From Chitinophaga pinensis (GTDB taxonomy: Bacteria > Bacteroidota > Bacteroidia > SXHM01), in contig CAMBRL010000022.1 of the NCBI GenBank assembly GCA_945870105.1, forward strand, positions 1 through 32,867: a stretch of DNA of 32,867 nucleotides. The letters are read 5' to 3'. The position numbers and the translations under genes were made by a program. Under the pieces are notes generated by a model, which did no database searches, was not told the DNA's origin, and saw only the letters and a program-made list of their open reading frames with translations. The first letter of the stretch is position 1. Every line of letters starts with the position of its first letter. Positions 30,984 through 32,867 of the stretch are shown one piece after another.

Positions 30984-32645
30984 TTGCTAAACCAGCTTTT
31001 CAGGAAAAAACCTGTTCAACAGGCATTAGAGAATGACCCCGAACAGGCAGAAACACATTCACTGCACAAAGTACTTACCACCCGCGATCTTACCTTTTTT
31101 GGTATTGCCGCCATCATAGGTGCCGGCAGTTTCAGCAGTATGGGAGAAGCTTGTTTTAAAGGCGGACCGGGTGTTGTAATTCTTTTTATTATTTGTGCCG
31201 TTGCCTGCGGTTTTACTGCGTTGTGCTATGCCGAGTTTGCTTCGCGCGTGCCTGCTTCAGGAAGTGCTTACACCTATGCTTATGTTTCGTTTGGTGAGTT
31301 GTTCGCCTGGATAATCGGTTGGGCTTTACTAATGGAATACTCCATCGGAAATATTTATGTGGCTTTTTCGTGGAGCGGTTATTTTACCAACTTATTAGAA
31401 GGAGTAGGGCTGCATCTTCCCGAATGGCTGACTACTAATTACCGCTCGGCACACAACATGTATGACCAGAATATTTCCAGCGAAGGTATGCTGGCCTGGA
31501 TGACTGCACCTAAGGTTGGCTCTCTGCGTATTATTTTTGATTTACCCGCTGTTATAATCAATATGCTGATAACAGCATTGGTTTATGTAGGCGTAAAAGA
31601 AACGCGCAACGCCAGTAATTTTATGGTGATGCTGAAACTGGCAGTTATAGTTTTGGTAATTGTTGTAGGCGCTTTTTATGTTGACATTGACAACTGGTCG
31701 CCTTTTATGCCCAACGGTTTTACAGGTGTGATGGGCGGTGTAGCTGCCGTATTCTTTGCCTTCATTGGTTTTGATGCCGTTTCAACTTTAGCCGAAGAAA
31801 GCAAAGATCCGCAACGCGACTTACCAAAAGGAATGATTTACTCCCTGATTATCTGCACCGTTGTTTACATAGCACTGGCGCTGGTTTTGACAGGCATGGT
31901 AAGCTATCAGCAATTAGGGGTGAGCGACCCGCTGGCCGAGGTTTTTAAAATCCGTGAGGTAAAATGGATGCTGTACATTGTATCATTAGTGGCGGTGGTG
32001 GCTATGACAAGTGTGCTCCTTGTTTTCCAAATGGGACAGCCCAGAATATGGATGAGTATGAGCCGCGATGGACTGATGCCTAAACGTTTTGCAAGCATTC
32101 ACCCTAAGTTTAAAACACCCGGATTTGCAACCATTGTAACGGGTTTGGTAGTGGGTATTCCTTTGTTCTTTACAGACGAAAAATTTGTGCTTGACTTCAC
32201 CAGCATAGGAACCTTGTTTGCCTTTGTGTTGGTGTGTTGTGGTGTGTTGATGCTTCCTCCGAAACAAGCGGGTGAGGGCGGTAAATTCAAACTTCCATAC
32301 GTTAACAGCAAATTTATTTTTCCGGCAATGGTAGTGGTGGCAGCAGGGTTGTTGCTGCAATTCAATCCTCAGTTCTTTAGCAATACTTTTATCATCAATA
32401 GCGAAACGGCAGCAACCAATGTACCCATGATTATATTCTTTATCGTGTGTGTATTGATGGCGGTGTTCTCGTTTCTGAAAAACTTCTCGCTTATCCCGGT
32501 GCTGGGTGTGGTATCGTGCTGCTACCTTTTGACGGGCATGGCTCTTAGCAACTGGATATGGTTCTCGGTGTGGCTGGTGATTGGTGTGGTGATTTACTTT
32601 CTTTATGGGTTTAGAAAAAGTAAACTGGCAATAAATACTAACTAA
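30984..32645 (+). CDS. APC-superfamily amino-acid permease (CAT-like)
   Basis: A 553-residue inner-membrane transporter with 12-14 hydrophobic helices. The opening helix after a polar N-terminal tail is LTFFGIAAIIGAGSFSSMGEA, the G-x-G-S/I-F motif of the APC fold, followed by YAEFASRVPASGSAYTYAYVSFGE, the CAT-family signature. Further on come VAAVFFAFIGFDAVSTLAEESKDPQRDLPKGM split across helix 6 and its loop, and GQPRIWMSMSRDGLMP. CAT-type carriers import or exchange cationic or other amino acids. The start is TTG at 30984: the preceding in-frame stop at 30969-30971 leaves only four codons before it and no ATG occurs until deep in helix 1. It is probably cotranscribed with the SiaB-like gene. 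Confidence 0.9.
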   Translation: MLNQLFRKKPVQQALENDPEQAETHSLHKVLTTRDLTFFGIAAIIGAGSFSSMGEACFKGGPGVVILFIICAVACGFTALCYAEFASRVPASGSAYTYAYVSFGELFAWIIGWALLMEYSIGNIYVAFSWSGYFTNLLEGVGLHLPEWLTTNYRSAHNMYDQNISSEGMLAWMTAPKVGSLRIIFDLPAVIINMLITALVYVGVKETRNASNFMVMLKLAVIVLVIVVGAFYVDIDNWSPFMPNGFTGVMGGVAAVFFAFIGFDAVSTLAEESKDPQRDLPKGMIYSLIICTVVYIALALVLTGMVSYQQLGVSDPLAEVFKIREVKWMLYIVSLVAVVAMTSVLLVFQMGQPRIWMSMSRDGLMPKRFASIHPKFKTPGFATIVTGLVVGIPLFFTDEKFVLDFTSIGTLFAFVLVCCGVLMLPPKQAGEGGKFKLPYVNSKFIFPAMVVVAAGLLLQFNPQFFSNTFIINSETAATNVPMIIFFIVCVLMAVFSFLKNFSLIPVLGVVSCCYLLTGMALSNWIWFSVWLVIGVVIYFLYGFRKSKLAINTN

Positions 32646-32650
32646 TAATA

Positions 32651-32699
32651 GCCACAGATTAGCACAGATTAATCAGTGTAAATCAGTGTAATCTGTGGC
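32651..32699. repeat. Inverted repeat GCCACAGATTA ... TAATCTGTGGC
   Basis: Perfect 11-bp arms at 32651-32661 and 32689-32699, with internal short direct repeats (ACAGATTA, AATCAGTGTA twice). This resembles a dispersed intergenic repeat found in many Bacteroidota and other bacteria. It follows the permease stop by five bases and could also cap the transcript. Confidence 0.7.
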
Positions 32700-32714
32700 A
32701 AAAACAACAACAAC

Positions 32715-32867
32715 ATGAAAAAAGCACTCTTCTTATTCGCGGCTTCATTAGCCATTTACTCCTGCGGTAACAAAACAACAGAAACCGCCACCGGAACTTT
32801 TTACGGTACAGAATTTAAAGTAGAAAATGCTGTGGCCGCAACTGAACTGCCTGCCCTTGCAAAAGAA
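32715..32867 (+). CDS. Lipoprotein start, possibly DUF4920 family (partial)
   Basis: Fifty-one codons from the ATG at 32715 to the window end. The signal peptide MKKALFLFAASLAIYSCG has lipobox I-Y-S-C, so this is an outer-membrane or periplasmic lipoprotein. The next part, TFYGTEFKVENAVAATELPALAKE, resembles the beginning of DUF4920 proteins (Y/F-G-x-x-F...A...E-L), whose conserved V-C-x-x-K-G-C-W motif would lie beyond the window. The family call is therefore tentative; the lipoprotein call is firm. Confidence 0.6.
   Translation, partial: MKKALFLFAASLAIYSCGNKTTETATGTFYGTEFKVENAVAATELPALAKE

Noticed and set aside
32651-32699. Attachment site or transposon end
   Set aside because: There is no transposase or integrase nearby and no target-site duplication; it matches a common dispersed intergenic repeat.

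Overview
The window looks like chromosome of a Bacteroidota bacterium, probably an environmental member of the Chitinophagales/Sphingobacteriales type; I cannot name the genus. The signs are two secreted proteins with type IX (Por) secretion C-terminal sorting domains, a TonB-dependent receptor paired with a DUF4249 lipoprotein, a Bacteroidota SPOR-like C-terminus, promoters of the TTG-N17-23-TAnnTTTG kind, and several dispersed palindromic repeats commonly seen in this phylum. No tRNA, CRISPR array, transposase, integrase or phage gene was seen.

Layout. 1-1082: the end of a probable SpoIIE/PP2C phosphatase, an AT-rich lipoprotein gene and a 346-base gap with a cluster of palindromes. 1083-4429: a serine beta-lactamase-like lipoprotein and an outer-membrane barrel protein (both minus), then a DUF998-like membrane protein and a small lipoprotein (plus). 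4555-10394: an RhlE-type DEAD-box helicase, the TonB receptor/DUF4249 pair and thioredoxin reductase. 10391-13264 (minus): a SpoIID-domain protein and a long-chain acyl-CoA ligase. 13421-17119: a 1232-residue envelope protein (TPR, PD40 propeller, carboxypeptidase-regulatory-like domain, about 600 residues of coiled coil, SPOR-like end). 17163-18936: a clpS-nfeD-floA operon closed by a strong terminator. 19007-19360: RNase P RNA (rnpB), then a second DEAD-box helicase with a DbpA-type RNA-binding domain. 21442-25574 (minus): an AT-rich surface-sugar segment with a GT4 glycosyltransferase, a glycosyltransferase fused to an N-acetyl-sugar amidotransferase, and a DCC thiol-disulfide protein. 25576-30281: two divergent T9SS cargo genes, an FG-GAP repeat protein and a PhoD-type phosphatase. 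30411-32645: a SiaB-like protein and a CAT-type amino-acid permease, then the start of a DUF4920-like lipoprotein.

Most genes are housekeeping or envelope functions (RNA remodelling and processing, redox, fatty-acid activation, membrane quality control, cell surface). I found no clear new multi-gene defence or mobile system. The most unusual points are: the same 13-base palindrome core in two peripheral arms of RNase P RNA; a dispersed GTCA...TGAC palindrome lying in frame inside a lipoprotein signal peptide; the glycosyltransferase-amidotransferase fusion; and the SPOR-ended coiled-coil propeller protein.
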